In this document: in pieces, positions 16,917 to 25,264 of the stretch
Position numbering within the stretch: position 1 is the first letter of the stretch
Layout of the letters: every line of letters starts with the position of its first letter
NCBI GenBank assembly: GCA_013361525.1
Contig: JABFXY010000002.1
Span: 1 to 64,000 of the forward strand
Origin: Polyangiaceae bacterium
Lineage (GTDB): Bacteria > Myxococcota_A > Polyangia > Polyangiales > Polyangiaceae
DNA length: 64,000 bases
Reading direction: 5' to 3'
Position numbers and translations under genes: made by a program
The notes under the pieces: generated by a model
The model's input: the letters and a program-made list of their open reading frames with translations, nothing else
Databases searched by the model: none
What the model was told of the DNA's origin: nothing

Positions 16917-18010
16917 AGCGCGGCTCGATCATCCTCGCGGCGCTGTTCACGCCGGCGTGTTTCCTGCCGTCGTTCGAAAAGGACCAGGGCGGTGGTGGTG
17001 AGGGCGGAGGCGGCAGCTCGGGTACGGGCACGTGCGAGATCGAGCTCGCGACGCCGCCGACCGCGCCCGCGGATCCGAACCCCGGTGGCGAGATCGAGTT
17101 CTTCTCCGCGTGGCATGCGGTGGACGTCGGCGAGTCGCACATGGCTTCGCGGCCGGGCTTCGATCTCGATGGGGTATGCGCGTGTTGCGACGTCTGCGAC
17201 ACGTCGACGTGCGCGCCTCCTCTCGGAACCACCGAGGAGTACTGCGACGCGGTCGAGGGCGAGCCCAACGAGGGCCGAGACAACAACGCCGCGAAGTTCC
17301 TCCTCGCGATCGCGGAGCTCAACACCGCGCTCACCTCGCAGGGCATGCAGCAGCGCACCGAGATCGGCACCTGGAGCGTGATCGTGCGCGTGTCGCAATA
17401 CAACGGCGACCCCGACGACGGGCAGGTCAACGTCGCCCTCTACTCGACCACGGGATCGACCGCGTCGCCGGAATGGGCCGACGAAGATGTGTGGAACATC
17501 CGCCAGGACTCCCTTGCTGCAGGCGGAACGCTCGACGACGCGCTCGTCCAACGCGACGATGCGTACGTGAAGGACGGTGTCCTCGTCGCGAAGTTCGAGG
17601 ACGCGCAGTTGTCGCTGGTGTTGCCGGTGAACTTCGTCGTGAAGCTACAACACGCGACGTTCTCGTCGCGCATCGAGCTCGCCGATTCGGGCAAATACCA
17701 GCTGCGCGACGGCGTCATCTCCGGCCGCTGGGGCATCACCGACGCCGTCCCCGCGCTCGCCGGTATGCGCACGATGACCGCGCCCGACGCGCCCGTCTCG
17801 TGCCCAGGCGATCTCGTGACGTACCCGGACTACCCCTCGTACAAGACCGCGCTCTGCAACCTGCGCGACGAAGGAACCATCGCCGGCCCTGGACCTTGCG
17901 ACGCGCTCTCGTTCGGCCTCGCGTTCACCGCGGATCCGATCGACACGCCCGTCGTCGTCCCGTTCAACGGGGCGAGTCTCTGCCCCACGTCCGAATCGAC
18001 CTGCGAGTGA
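16913..18010 (+). CDS. Lipoprotein of unknown function
   Basis: 365 residues. MKRGSIILAALFTPAC is a short signal peptide with a plausible lipobox (TPAC, Cys16). A Gly/Ser-rich linker (KDQGGGGEGGGG) of the kind seen in many myxobacterial outer-membrane lipoproteins follows. The body is β-rich with scattered cysteines, including a cluster CACCDVCDTSTC at about 85–96. No catalytic motif is recognised. It is translationally coupled to the TPR/PEGA gene and probably sits in the same outer-membrane complex. Confidence 0.75.
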   Translation: MKRGSIILAALFTPACFLPSFEKDQGGGGEGGGGSSGTGTCEIELATPPTAPADPNPGGEIEFFSAWHAVDVGESHMASRPGFDLDGVCACCDVCDTSTCAPPLGTTEEYCDAVEGEPNEGRDNNAAKFLLAIAELNTALTSQGMQQRTEIGTWSVIVRVSQYNGDPDDGQVNVALYSTTGSTASPEWADEDVWNIRQDSLAAGGTLDDALVQRDDAYVKDGVLVAKFEDAQLSLVLPVNFVVKLQHATFSSRIELADSGKYQLRDGVISGRWGITDAVPALAGMRTMTAPDAPVSCPGDLVTYPDYPSYKTALCNLRDEGTIAGPGPCDALSFGLAFTADPIDTPVVVPFNGASLCPTSESTCE

Positions 18011-18038
18011 CGGCTCGTCCGTCCCGCCCGTGCTCGGC

Positions 18039-18863
18039 TCAGGGCTTCCGCTTCTTGGCCTTCTCGCGCTGCTTCTCGACCTGTTTCTCGAGCTGCGCCT
18101 TGGACTTCGCCTGCTTGGACAGCTTTACGTAGACCTTGTCCGCAGGGACGCCGCGCAGCTTCGCGGCTTTCGCGAGCTCCTCGTCGATCTGCTTGGAGAA
18201 CTTCTCGACATCCTGCGAGCCGACCACCTCGGTTCCGTTCACGAAGGTGGTTGGTGTTCCATCGACGCCCATCTCTTTCGCGAGAGCGAGGTCGGCGTCG
18301 ACCTTCTTCTCCGCGATCGCGACGAGCGACCTCGTCACCTTCTTCGGATCGACGCCCGCGGTTTGGGCGAACTTGTCGAAGTTCGCGGGCGTGAGGTTGT
18401 TGCGGTCGGCCATCGCCAGCTTGACGAAGTCGTAGAACGCCTGGCTCCCTCCGAGTCGGAACACGGCCTCCGCGGCGATCGCCGCCGGTTTCGCGTCCTT
18501 GTGCATCGGCAGGGGCAGGTGCTTGAAGATGATGCGGATCTTCTGCGGCCCGTACTTTTGCTGCAGGTCCCCGAAGGTGCCGTCGAGTTTGGTGCAAAAC
18601 GGACACTGCATGTCCGAGAACACGACGAGCGTTACCGGCGCAGTGCGCGCGCCCCACATCGGGTCGGCCGATGTGACGCTGGGGAAACCTTCCGCATCGC
18701 TCCACGCCGGCGCCGGGGCGGGGGAGGTCGGCGGGGCGCTCGTGCTCGCGGCGGGCGGCGTCGCCGAAGCGGTGTCCGCGAGCGCGGCCGAAGGAGCAAC
18801 CGAGTCGACGAAGAACGGAGTCGAAAGAAGCGCCACCCCCAACACCCAAGCTGCTGCGCGCAT
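18039..18863 (-). CDS. Exported DsbA-family thioredoxin-fold protein
   Basis: 274 residues. A signal peptide (about 1–29, ending ALAD) and an Ala/Pro/Ser linker lead to a DsbA-like domain at about 62–240. The redox motif is C87-P-F-C90 in VFSDMQCPFC, and the cis-proline loop is GVDGTPTTFVNG. It should oxidise or shuffle disulfides in the periplasm, useful given the many Cys-rich exported proteins in this window. The C-terminal ~35 residues are a Lys/Gln/Glu-rich helix (LSKQAKSKAQLEKQVEKQ) beyond the usual DsbA end, perhaps a surface-binding tail. Alone on its strand, convergent with the lipoprotein gene 28 bases away. Confidence 0.9.
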   Translation of the reverse strand: MRAAAWVLGVALLSTPFFVDSVAPSAALADTASATPPAASTSAPPTSPAPAPAWSDAEGFPSVTSADPMWGARTAPVTLVVFSDMQCPFCTKLDGTFGDLQQKYGPQKIRIIFKHLPLPMHKDAKPAAIAAEAVFRLGGSQAFYDFVKLAMADRNNLTPANFDKFAQTAGVDPKKVTRSLVAIAEKKVDADLALAKEMGVDGTPTTFVNGTEVVGSQDVEKFSKQIDEELAKAAKLRGVPADKVYVKLSKQAKSKAQLEKQVEKQREKAKKRKP

Positions 18864-18907
18864 CTCTTCCCGCTAGCCCGTCGCTTCGCGGTCCGCAACA
18901 ATCCGGC

Positions 18908-19045
18908 GTGAGCGCGGCAGGACGCCACGAGGATGGCGGTCCGTCACGCGCCGGGTCGGGGGGGACGACGCCGTCGGATGCGATGTTCGAGGGGGCATCG
19001 AAGTTGCTGCAGGAAGCGGGCTCATGCTGCGACGTCGCTCGTTGA
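18908..19045 (+). CDS. Possible 45-residue peptide upstream of the coxB-like/pqqBC genes
   Basis: A GTG opens a 45-codon frame (SAAGRHEDGGPSRAGS…KLLQEAGSCCDVAR). It overlaps a second tiny frame (ATG 19024, stop 19123–19125, 33 codons, starting MLRRRSLIGAAG), which in turn overlaps the start of the cytochrome-oxidase-like gene. A chain of overlapping small frames before pqqB invites a search for PqqA, but neither peptide has the Glu-x3-Tyr needed for PQQ. They could be leader peptides or chance frames. Confidence 0.2.
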   Translation: MSAAGRHEDGGPSRAGSGGTTPSDAMFEGASKLLQEAGSCCDVAR

Positions 19046-19124
19046 TCGGGGCGGCTGGTTGGGCGCGCTCGATGCCGGCGCGTGGTCGGCGAGGTTCGCG
19101 ACGCCCCTTGGGGGAGGTGCCTTG

Positions 19125-19787
19125 ATGGATCCGTCGGTCCTCGATCCTGCCGCGGCCCAGGCTGCGCGCATCAGCAGCTCGTTTTGGTGGTGCCTCGGCG
19201 CATCCGTCGGCGTGTGGCTCCTCGTCGTCGGCGCGTGTTTCGTCGCCGTCCTGCACCGCCGAGTGCTTCCGCCGCCCGTCGGAGCCCCAAACGGGCTCGA
19301 GGAGGAAGACCAGCGCATGAAGCGCGTGCTCGGCCTCTTCGTCGTTGCGACAGCGCTCATGCTCGGCGTGAGCGTCGCGGCGAGCGTTCACACGGCGCGT
19401 TCGATCGGTCGATCCGCGCCGAACGGTGTCCTGACGATTCAAGCGACGGCCGAGCGATGCCGGTGGCAGTTCGTCACGCCCGGCGAAGACCGAGCCGCCG
19501 ACGTGACCACGGCGACCGAGGTCCACATTCCGGTCGGGCAGGCGGTGAAGTTGGAGCTGACGTCGCTCGACGTCGTGTACGGCCTCTCGATGCCGACGTT
19601 GAGCCGCGACCGCGAGGTCATTCCGGGCGAGGCGACATCGGTGTTCATCAAGGTCGAGCGCCCCGGGCGCGTCGTCGGTCGCTCCGCGGATCGGCGGGCG
19701 CCGAAGTACGGGGACATGCCGCTCGTCATCGTCGCGGATCCCCCGGAGGCGTACGCTCGCTGGCTCGAACGCATGCGGGGAGGGTGA
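19125..19787 (+). CDS. Cytochrome-c-oxidase subunit II-like protein lacking Cu-A ligands
   Basis: 220 residues. GGGGAGG stands 9 bases before the ATG. Two membrane segments (about 24–44 and 68–88) are followed by a cupredoxin domain in subunit II order: CRWQFVTPG (112–120), EVHIPVGQAVKLELTS (132–147), VIPGEATSVFIKVERPG (165–181) and DMPLVIVA (197–204). The Cu-A site is gone: DVIHxFWxP reads DVVYGLSMP with Y152 for His, and the CxxxCGxxH stretch reads VVGRSADRRAPKYGDM with no Cys or His. It cannot bind Cu-A, so it is probably a structural, redox-dead or differently ligated paralogue. Its stop abuts the pqqB start, suggesting a joint role with PQQ. Confidence 0.75.
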   Translation: MDPSVLDPAAAQAARISSSFWWCLGASVGVWLLVVGACFVAVLHRRVLPPPVGAPNGLEEEDQRMKRVLGLFVVATALMLGVSVAASVHTARSIGRSAPNGVLTIQATAERCRWQFVTPGEDRAADVTTATEVHIPVGQAVKLELTSLDVVYGLSMPTLSRDREVIPGEATSVFIKVERPGRVVGRSADRRAPKYGDMPLVIVADPPEAYARWLERMRGG

Positions 19788-20681
19788 ATGCGCGCGAGGG
19801 TGCTCGGGTCCGCCTCGGAAGGTGGTTTTCCGCGGTGGAATTGTCGATGTGTGGGTTGCTTCGCCGCGCGTGAGGGGCGTGCGTGGCCGCGCAACGAAAC
19901 GTGCGTGGCGATCGCGGCGGGGGATACCGCCGAGCGTTGGTTGCTCCTCGGTGCGCCCGCAGCGGTGGCGAAGGTCGCCGCATCCGACCCGACCCTCGCT
20001 CCGGTACCCGGCGTGCGCGCCAGCGGGGTTGGTGCTGTCGCCCTCGCCAACGGGGGACCGGGACAGACCGTCGGCCTCCTCGCGCTCGGCAATCACGAGC
20101 CGCTCACCGTCCTTTCGACCGACGCGGTGCGACGCAGCTTCTTGGAAGGAAATGTCCTCGCGCGATCGCTCGCGCACGGTCGGGGCCGTGTGGAGTGGGT
20201 TCCCCTGCGGCTCGACGAGCGCTGTCTCCTGTTCGACGGCCTCACCATCGAAGCGGTCGCGGTGCCGGGCGCGCGGGCGCCGCACGCCCGCGAGCTTCCC
20301 GCCACGAGCAACGAAGACAACGTGGCGTTCGTGATCGAAGATGCGCGCGGCAAAGCGCTCGTCTTTGCCCCCGCGGTGGGAGGTCCTTCGGCTTCGGTGG
20401 ATCGGCTCGTCGACCGGGCCGACGTGCTGCTGTTCGACGGGACACACTGGTCGACGGATCAGCGCGGGGCTGCGCCTCTGCGGGAACACGATTCGTCCGG
20501 GCATTGGCCGCTCGGCGGAGCCGAAGGAAGCCTCCTTCGGCTCGCGCAGGCGAGGGGAAGACGCATCCTCGTCCACGTCGACGATACGAACCCCATCCTC
20601 CTCGAAAACAGCGCGGAACGCGTCGAGCTTCAACGCTTCGGAGTCGAGGTGGCCTGGGATCAGATGGAGATAACGCTATGA
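19788..20681 (+). CDS. pqqB: PqqB-like metallo-β-lactamase-fold protein
   Basis: 297 residues, close to the usual ~300 of PqqB. It opens with the family signature VLGSASEGGFPRWNC and the C-x-C-x2-C zinc knuckle (C19, C21, C24), and ends with HVDDTNPILLEN, matching the conserved H-x-x-x-TNPIL motif. LLFDGTHW lies between them. In PQQ biosynthesis PqqB is linked to hydroxylation of the cross-linked Glu–Tyr intermediate. The ATG follows the previous stop directly, and the stop overlaps pqqC by ATGA. No pqqA, pqqD or pqqE is in the window, so those steps must be encoded elsewhere if the pathway is complete. Confidence 0.88.
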   Translation: MRARVLGSASEGGFPRWNCRCVGCFAAREGRAWPRNETCVAIAAGDTAERWLLLGAPAAVAKVAASDPTLAPVPGVRASGVGAVALANGGPGQTVGLLALGNHEPLTVLSTDAVRRSFLEGNVLARSLAHGRGRVEWVPLRLDERCLLFDGLTIEAVAVPGARAPHARELPATSNEDNVAFVIEDARGKALVFAPAVGGPSASVDRLVDRADVLLFDGTHWSTDQRGAAPLREHDSSGHWPLGGAEGSLLRLAQARGRRILVHVDDTNPILLENSAERVELQRFGVEVAWDQMEITL

Positions 20682-21412
20682 GCTCTTCGCTTTCGTTCGA
20701 GGCTTCGACAAAAGTCGCCGGCGGCGTCGCGTTCGCCGATCGATTGCGTGCCGAAGGCGCGCGCCGTTACCACGACTCGCATCCGTTCCACGCGCGCATG
20801 AACAAAGGTTCGTTGTCGCGCGCGGACCTTCGGACGTGGGTCGTGAATCGCTACTACTACGAGACCCGCATCCCCATCGCCGACGCGCTCATTTGTGCGA
20901 AGAGCGAGGACCTCTCGTTCCGTCGCGCGTGGCGCCAGCGTTTGGTCGACCACGACGGTGACGACAACGTCGAAGGTGGGCTCCACAAATGGGTCCGCCT
21001 CGCAGGCGCCGTCGGCGTCGAGCCCGCGGCGCTCGGCGGCTTCGCGTTCGTCCATCCCGGTGTCCGGCTCGCGTGTGATGCCCATGTCGAGACGGTGCGG
21101 AACGCTTCGCTGATCGAGGCGGTGGCCGCGTCGTTGACCGAGTGTTTCGTCCCCGAATTGATGAAGCGGCGCATCGACGCGTGGCTTCGTCACTATCCGT
21201 GGGTCGACGCGAGCGCCCTCGACTACTTCCGAGCCCGCGTCCAGCGTTCGACGCGGAACGGAGCCTTCGCGCTCTCGTTCGTGGTCGCCAATGCGCGCAC
21301 GCCGGACCTCGAGGAAGCCTGTGTCGCCGCGCTCGTGAAGAAGGCGGAGATCCTCTGGCACATGCTCGACTGCATCGACATCGCGACCAGAGCACCGAGC
21401 GGCGACGCCTGA
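20678..21412 (+). CDS. pqqC: PqqC-like pyrroloquinoline-quinone synthase
   Basis: 244 residues, the normal PqqC length, predicted all-helical. Family landmarks: YHDSHPFHARMNKG (37–50), LRTWVVNRYYYETRIPIADA, VDHDGDD near 86, a Glu/His-containing ASLTECFVPELM helix, and KAEILWHMLDCID near the C-terminus. PqqC catalyses the last, eight-electron oxidation and ring closure to PQQ using oxygen without a metal. It is coupled by ATGA to pqqB and ends 11 bases before a convergent gene. Together with the oxidase-like protein, it may serve a PQQ-dependent periplasmic dehydrogenase encoded elsewhere. Confidence 0.9.
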   Translation: MSSSLSFEASTKVAGGVAFADRLRAEGARRYHDSHPFHARMNKGSLSRADLRTWVVNRYYYETRIPIADALICAKSEDLSFRRAWRQRLVDHDGDDNVEGGLHKWVRLAGAVGVEPAALGGFAFVHPGVRLACDAHVETVRNASLIEAVAASLTECFVPELMKRRIDAWLRHYPWVDASALDYFRARVQRSTRNGAFALSFVVANARTPDLEEACVAALVKKAEILWHMLDCIDIATRAPSGDA

Positions 21413-21423
21413 GGGCTATCCGA

Positions 21424-22035
21424 TCACGTCGCGACGCCGGCGTCCCAGCGCTCGACCGCGACGTGATGGCTGCGCAAGACCGTCAGCACGCGATCCACTT
21501 CGTGCTCGGCGCCTCGCCCGAGCCGGAGCTTGAGCTGCTTCGGTCCTTTGCCTTCGTCGGTCGTCGAAAACAGGATGATCCACACCGGCGCCTCCCCGTC
21601 CTCGGAGAGCTCCGTGCGGATACGGCACTCGGACAACGGCAGCCGATATTCGGTGCCGGCGAGCGTCCGAGCGTGCAGGCTCATCGCTTCGAAATCGAGC
21701 AAGATGCGGCCGTGCTCGCCGCGTCTTCGCCGCACGAAGACGCGGGCGACGACGCTTCCCACGAGCCAAACGGCGACCACCGCGCCGATGTGCGGCGGCG
21801 CGGCGCGCAGGGCCACGAGCGTGCCGATGACGCCCGACAGGAGGAACGCGAACGCCGTCACGCGGAAGATCGCGAGCTCGAGGACGGCCCCTTCGGAGCG
21901 GCACGCCAACAGGAACGGCGCATCGAAGGCGATCAGGCTCTCCTTGGCGCGGAGGAGGACACGACCGTGCTCCAACGCCCGTTGGTGCTGCGCGAGCTCG
22001 TCGAGGGCGCGCTCGCCGAGCTCGCCCGCGCTCAC
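21424..22035 (-). CDS. Two-span membrane protein coupled to the DUF2169 gene
   Basis: 203 residues from the GTG at 22035, which overlaps the stop of the preceding DUF2169 gene (GTGA). A helical N-terminal 45 residues leads to two membrane segments (about 50–72, AIFRVTAFAFLLSGVIGTLVAL, and 78–95), a basic loop VFVRRRRGE and a C-terminal cytoplasmic domain of about 100 residues with PH-like β-strands (GRILLDFEAMSLHART, YRLPLSECRIRTEL, WIILFSTTDEG). Unknown function. The coupling suggests it anchors or positions the DUF2169–pentapeptide protein at the membrane. Confidence 0.7.
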   Translation of the reverse strand: MSAGELGERALDELAQHQRALEHGRVLLRAKESLIAFDAPFLLACRSEGAVLELAIFRVTAFAFLLSGVIGTLVALRAAPPHIGAVVAVWLVGSVVARVFVRRRRGEHGRILLDFEAMSLHARTLAGTEYRLPLSECRIRTELSEDGEAPVWIILFSTTDEGKGPKQLKLRLGRGAEHEVDRVLTVLRSHHVAVERWDAGVAT

Positions 22036-24989
22036 GACTCCGTGACGATGCCGGTGAGATCCGCGCCGTCGAGCGTCAGGTGCGCGAGGTCGACACCGAT
22101 GAACCGAGCGCCGTTGAGGTTTGCTCGATTGAAGCGGGCCTCCGCGAGGTCCGCGCCGCTCAACGTGGCGCCGCGGAGCGACGCTTTGGTGAAGCTCGCG
22201 CCGGTCAGCTTTGCGCTCTCGAAGCTGGCGCCGTCGAGCACCGCGCGATCCCACATCGAGTCTTCGGCCATCGATCCGTCGAAATGCGCGCGGCTGACGA
22301 CGGCGCCGTCGAAGCGAGCGTTCTGCATCGTGCAACGAAGGAACGACGCTTCTTCCGCGCTCACCTCGTAGGCCCGCAGGTCGGGCAAGAGGCTGTCGTC
22401 GAACGTCGCGCCGTCGAGCTGCGCCTCGGTGAAGTCCGCGCCGTCGAGCTTGGCGCCGCGCGCGCTCGCGCCGTCGAGCCGCGCCCGCGAGAACATCGTG
22501 CGCTGCCCGGAGGCCTCGTCGAAGATCGCGCGGCGCGCATCACACGTCGTGAGGTTTGCGTCGGTGAGGAGCGCGCGTCGCAACGTCGCGCCGGAGAGCT
22601 TCGCGCTGACGAGGTTCGCACGCTCGAGCAGCGCGTCCTCGAGATCGGTCTCGGCGAGATCCGCGCCCTCGAGCGACGCACCGGTGAGGTCGACCCCGCG
22701 CAAGCGCGCGCGCTTCAGCACCGCGCGATCGAAGCGCGAGCCGACGAGCTTCTTACCCGACAGATCGAAGCCGCCGAGATCGAGATCGGAGAAGTCGAGG
22801 CCTTCGAGGCTCTCCCCCTCGCGGATCCTCCGCTCGAGCTCCATCCGCGACTCGCCTTTGTGCACCTGCGGCGGCGCCTTCGCGGATGACATCGGCGGCA
22901 CTTCGATCTCGGAGAACGTCGGCCTGCCGCTGTCGTCTTCATCCGGCAGCTCGACCGCGAGTGGGTTTTCCGGCGGCGCTGCGTGCGCGGCGTCCGGCGC
23001 CGGGGCTTCCGCGATGGCGGGAGAGGCGGTGCTCGCCGGGGAGCTCGACGCGAGCTTCAGGAGGAGCTCCGGCACCGGCAGCTGCGCAGTGGGGCTCTCT
23101 TCGGATTGAAGGACGTTCGCGGAGACGCGCGCCGTCGGCGGCGGCTCGACCTCTTGTGCTCGTTGCACGTTGTGGCCGAGGCCCCGGATCGTCGTCTTCT
23201 GCGCTCGCAGCGCCCCGGGGCTCGGGCGCGCGCCGACCGGCTCGGGGGTCTTCGAGCTTTCGTCCTCCGACTGCGCGAGGCTCTCGGCTTCCTGGAGGAT
23301 GCGCGCGAGATCGCCGGTATCGGGCGCAACGGTCGGATGGTCCTCGATGTCCATCGCCGCGCGCGGAGCGGCTTGTGCGCGCGCCGCTTCTTCGGCGCGG
23401 GTTTGCTCGAGCAAGCTGCGGAGCTGGCTCGGCGGTTGCGCCATCGTATGCACCCCCGAGCTCGGCACGCCCATCGAGCCCGGCCTCATCGAACCGCGTC
23501 CCGGTTGCTCCACGACGGCGATGTTCGACGGATCCCACGAGCTTGCTGGAAGCGGCGGTCGCGCGGCCGCCGGGTCGGTCGACGGCGCGACGGGCTCCTC
23601 GAGCCACGCTGCATCGACGCGGACGTACGCTCCCGGCGGTGACGATCCGCCCGGCCCCGAGGTGACGGGACCGCTCGGTTGCTCTTGCGCGAGCGCTGCG
23701 AGCAGCGATTGCGAAGCGCCTGCTGCCGGCGCTTGCGCGGCGTACGGCTGCGCGGCTGCCTGTGCGTAGGCGTTCGCGGCCGGAGCCTCGGATCCGGTCG
23801 CCACATATTGCCCGCTCGGCGGGCGTGGCTGCGGACCTTGAACCGCGGGGATCGACGGGCTCGAGCCGCTATGTGCGGTGTACGTACCGCTTCCGGGCCG
23901 ACCGACAGGGTTCGACGACTGCAGCGTGTTGTCGCCGCCGGAGCCGCGCGCGGCGATAGCCGGCGCCGCCTGTTGCGGCATCGCCTGCTGCGCCGCCGGT
24001 GCGTCGGGCCACGGTATCGTCCGGCCCGGGAGCTCGAGCCCGGCGAACAGCTGCACCGTCTCGAGCATCGCATCGCTCTCGATCTCGAAGTTCCCTCGGT
24101 ACAAGAGGCAGCAGAGCGAACGGTCGCCGTCGATCCACAGGGTGTCCGCGCACAGCGTGATCTCGCGGAAGCTCGTCGACTCGCGGTTGTAGAGGCGGGC
24201 GCGCGCCCGCGCCGACGGAAGCTGCGATTCGAAGCGCGGATGTTCGGGGTGCAACCCTTCGAGGACCACCCACTCGTTGCCCTCGAAGAAGCTGCAGCGC
24301 TGATCGGGCGGCGCCGCGTGAAAAAAGCTCCACGCGAACGTGTCGGGCAGCTCCGGCCGCTGCGTTTGGAGGACGGAAGGATCGAGGTTTCGGAGCAGGC
24401 GCCTTCGCGGCGGCCAATATGCGGCGATCGGGCCGAGACCCGCGGGCGTCTCCGGATCGGAGGGGTCGATGATGTTGTGCACCGCGAGGCCCGCGGCCTT
24501 CGCCATGCCGACCGGGTTTTCTTCGAACCCCGGCGCACCACGGAACGCGCGCTCGTATCGGATCGGGATCCGCGTGAACGGAACGGGCGCGGTCGTCTGC
24601 TCCCCCTCCATCCACATCCGCTCGCCGTAAACGTGGAGCGTCTTGTCGACGAGCGGCCGCGACCCGACGACCGCGAGGCGAATCGGGACGAACGGGCTCG
24701 GCGTCGGGGCGTAGGCGTGCCCCGCGAAGAGCACCTCCGCACGCGGCAGATAAGGCGCGACGTCGGCGGGCGCGAGAACGCTGCGCTCCATGTTTCCCTC
24801 GTGATGTTGATCACCGAGGAGAATCGGCGCAGGGCTGACGAGCCGCATCGGCCCACCGCGCACCAGGTAGAACGTCGCCTTGACGACGACCGTCGCGCGG
24901 CTTCGGCCCGCGGTGGACCACAGCTTCACGCCGCAGGCCACGTCCTGCGTCGCGATGATTGGAATGGGCCACTCCCCTGCCTGATCCAC
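22032..24989 (-). CDS. DUF2169 protein with C-terminal pentapeptide repeats
   Basis: About 985 residues from the GTG proposed at 24989. The N-terminal ~310 residues are a DUF2169 domain (VVVKATFYL, LHVYGERMW, RIPIRYERAFRG, NEWVVLEGLHPEHPRFESQLP), a family found beside type VI secretion genes, where it is thought to help effectors. A long disordered Pro/Ala/Ser/Gln region (about 340–740) follows. The last ~220 residues are pentapeptide repeats of the A(D/N)LxG type (LDLGGFDLSGKKLVGSRFDRAVLKRARLRG is their start), forming a right-handed quadrilateral β-helix. No tss/hcp/vgrG genes are in the window. A longer open frame reaches 25226 but lacks DUF2169 similarity there. It is paralogous to the protein at 34792–37224. 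Confidence 0.85.
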   Translation of the reverse strand: MDQAGEWPIPIIATQDVACGVKLWSTAGRSRATVVVKATFYLVRGGPMRLVSPAPILLGDQHHEGNMERSVLAPADVAPYLPRAEVLFAGHAYAPTPSPFVPIRLAVVGSRPLVDKTLHVYGERMWMEGEQTTAPVPFTRIPIRYERAFRGAPGFEENPVGMAKAAGLAVHNIIDPSDPETPAGLGPIAAYWPPRRRLLRNLDPSVLQTQRPELPDTFAWSFFHAAPPDQRCSFFEGNEWVVLEGLHPEHPRFESQLPSARARARLYNRESTSFREITLCADTLWIDGDRSLCCLLYRGNFEIESDAMLETVQLFAGLELPGRTIPWPDAPAAQQAMPQQAAPAIAARGSGGDNTLQSSNPVGRPGSGTYTAHSGSSPSIPAVQGPQPRPPSGQYVATGSEAPAANAYAQAAAQPYAAQAPAAGASQSLLAALAQEQPSGPVTSGPGGSSPPGAYVRVDAAWLEEPVAPSTDPAAARPPLPASSWDPSNIAVVEQPGRGSMRPGSMGVPSSGVHTMAQPPSQLRSLLEQTRAEEAARAQAAPRAAMDIEDHPTVAPDTGDLARILQEAESLAQSEDESSKTPEPVGARPSPGALRAQKTTIRGLGHNVQRAQEVEPPPTARVSANVLQSEESPTAQLPVPELLLKLASSSPASTASPAIAEAPAPDAAHAAPPENPLAVELPDEDDSGRPTFSEIEVPPMSSAKAPPQVHKGESRMELERRIREGESLEGLDFSDLDLGGFDLSGKKLVGSRFDRAVLKRARLRGVDLTGASLEGADLAETDLEDALLERANLVSAKLSGATLRRALLTDANLTTCDARRAIFDEASGQRTMFSRARLDGASARGAKLDGADFTEAQLDGATFDDSLLPDLRAYEVSAEEASFLRCTMQNARFDGAVVSRAHFDGSMAEDSMWDRAVLDGASFESAKLTGASFTKASLRGATLSGADLAEARFNRANLNGARFIGVDLAHLTLDGADLTGIVTES

Positions 24990-25264
24990 GCGTCCCGGGG
25001 TTGTACCACGGTGCGACCGCGCGACGGAATGTTGCTGGTTTTCCCCCGCGGCTCCGGAGCGGCTCGGCCGGACGGCTGTACGGAGGGCGTGCTCCGAAAC
25101 GCCTCGCATGGACCAGGCCGAGGTGCGTCGTGCGCTACGCGGCGACGACACATGGCGAAGCGCAATTCGCTTTGAAAGTGGCGCTTTGTCTCGCGACGCA
25201 ATGCTGCTGGCGCGTGTCCGAAACACCTGGCGTGTACCATTGTCGATCTTCGCGAGAGAGGGGA

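Noticed and set aside
18864..19124. PqqA precursor peptide upstream of pqqB
   Set aside because: I read all plus-strand frames and found no short peptide with Glu-x3-Tyr near a start codon.
18873..20633. 586-codon minus-strand open frame opposite the coxB-like and pqqB genes
   Set aside because: No domain; it covers the well-supported pqqB on the other strand.
24990..25264. Open frames in both directions between the DUF2169 gene and the DUF2330-like gene
   Set aside because: They are N-terminal extensions of the flanking genes without conserved character; the region is treated as a shared divergent promoter.
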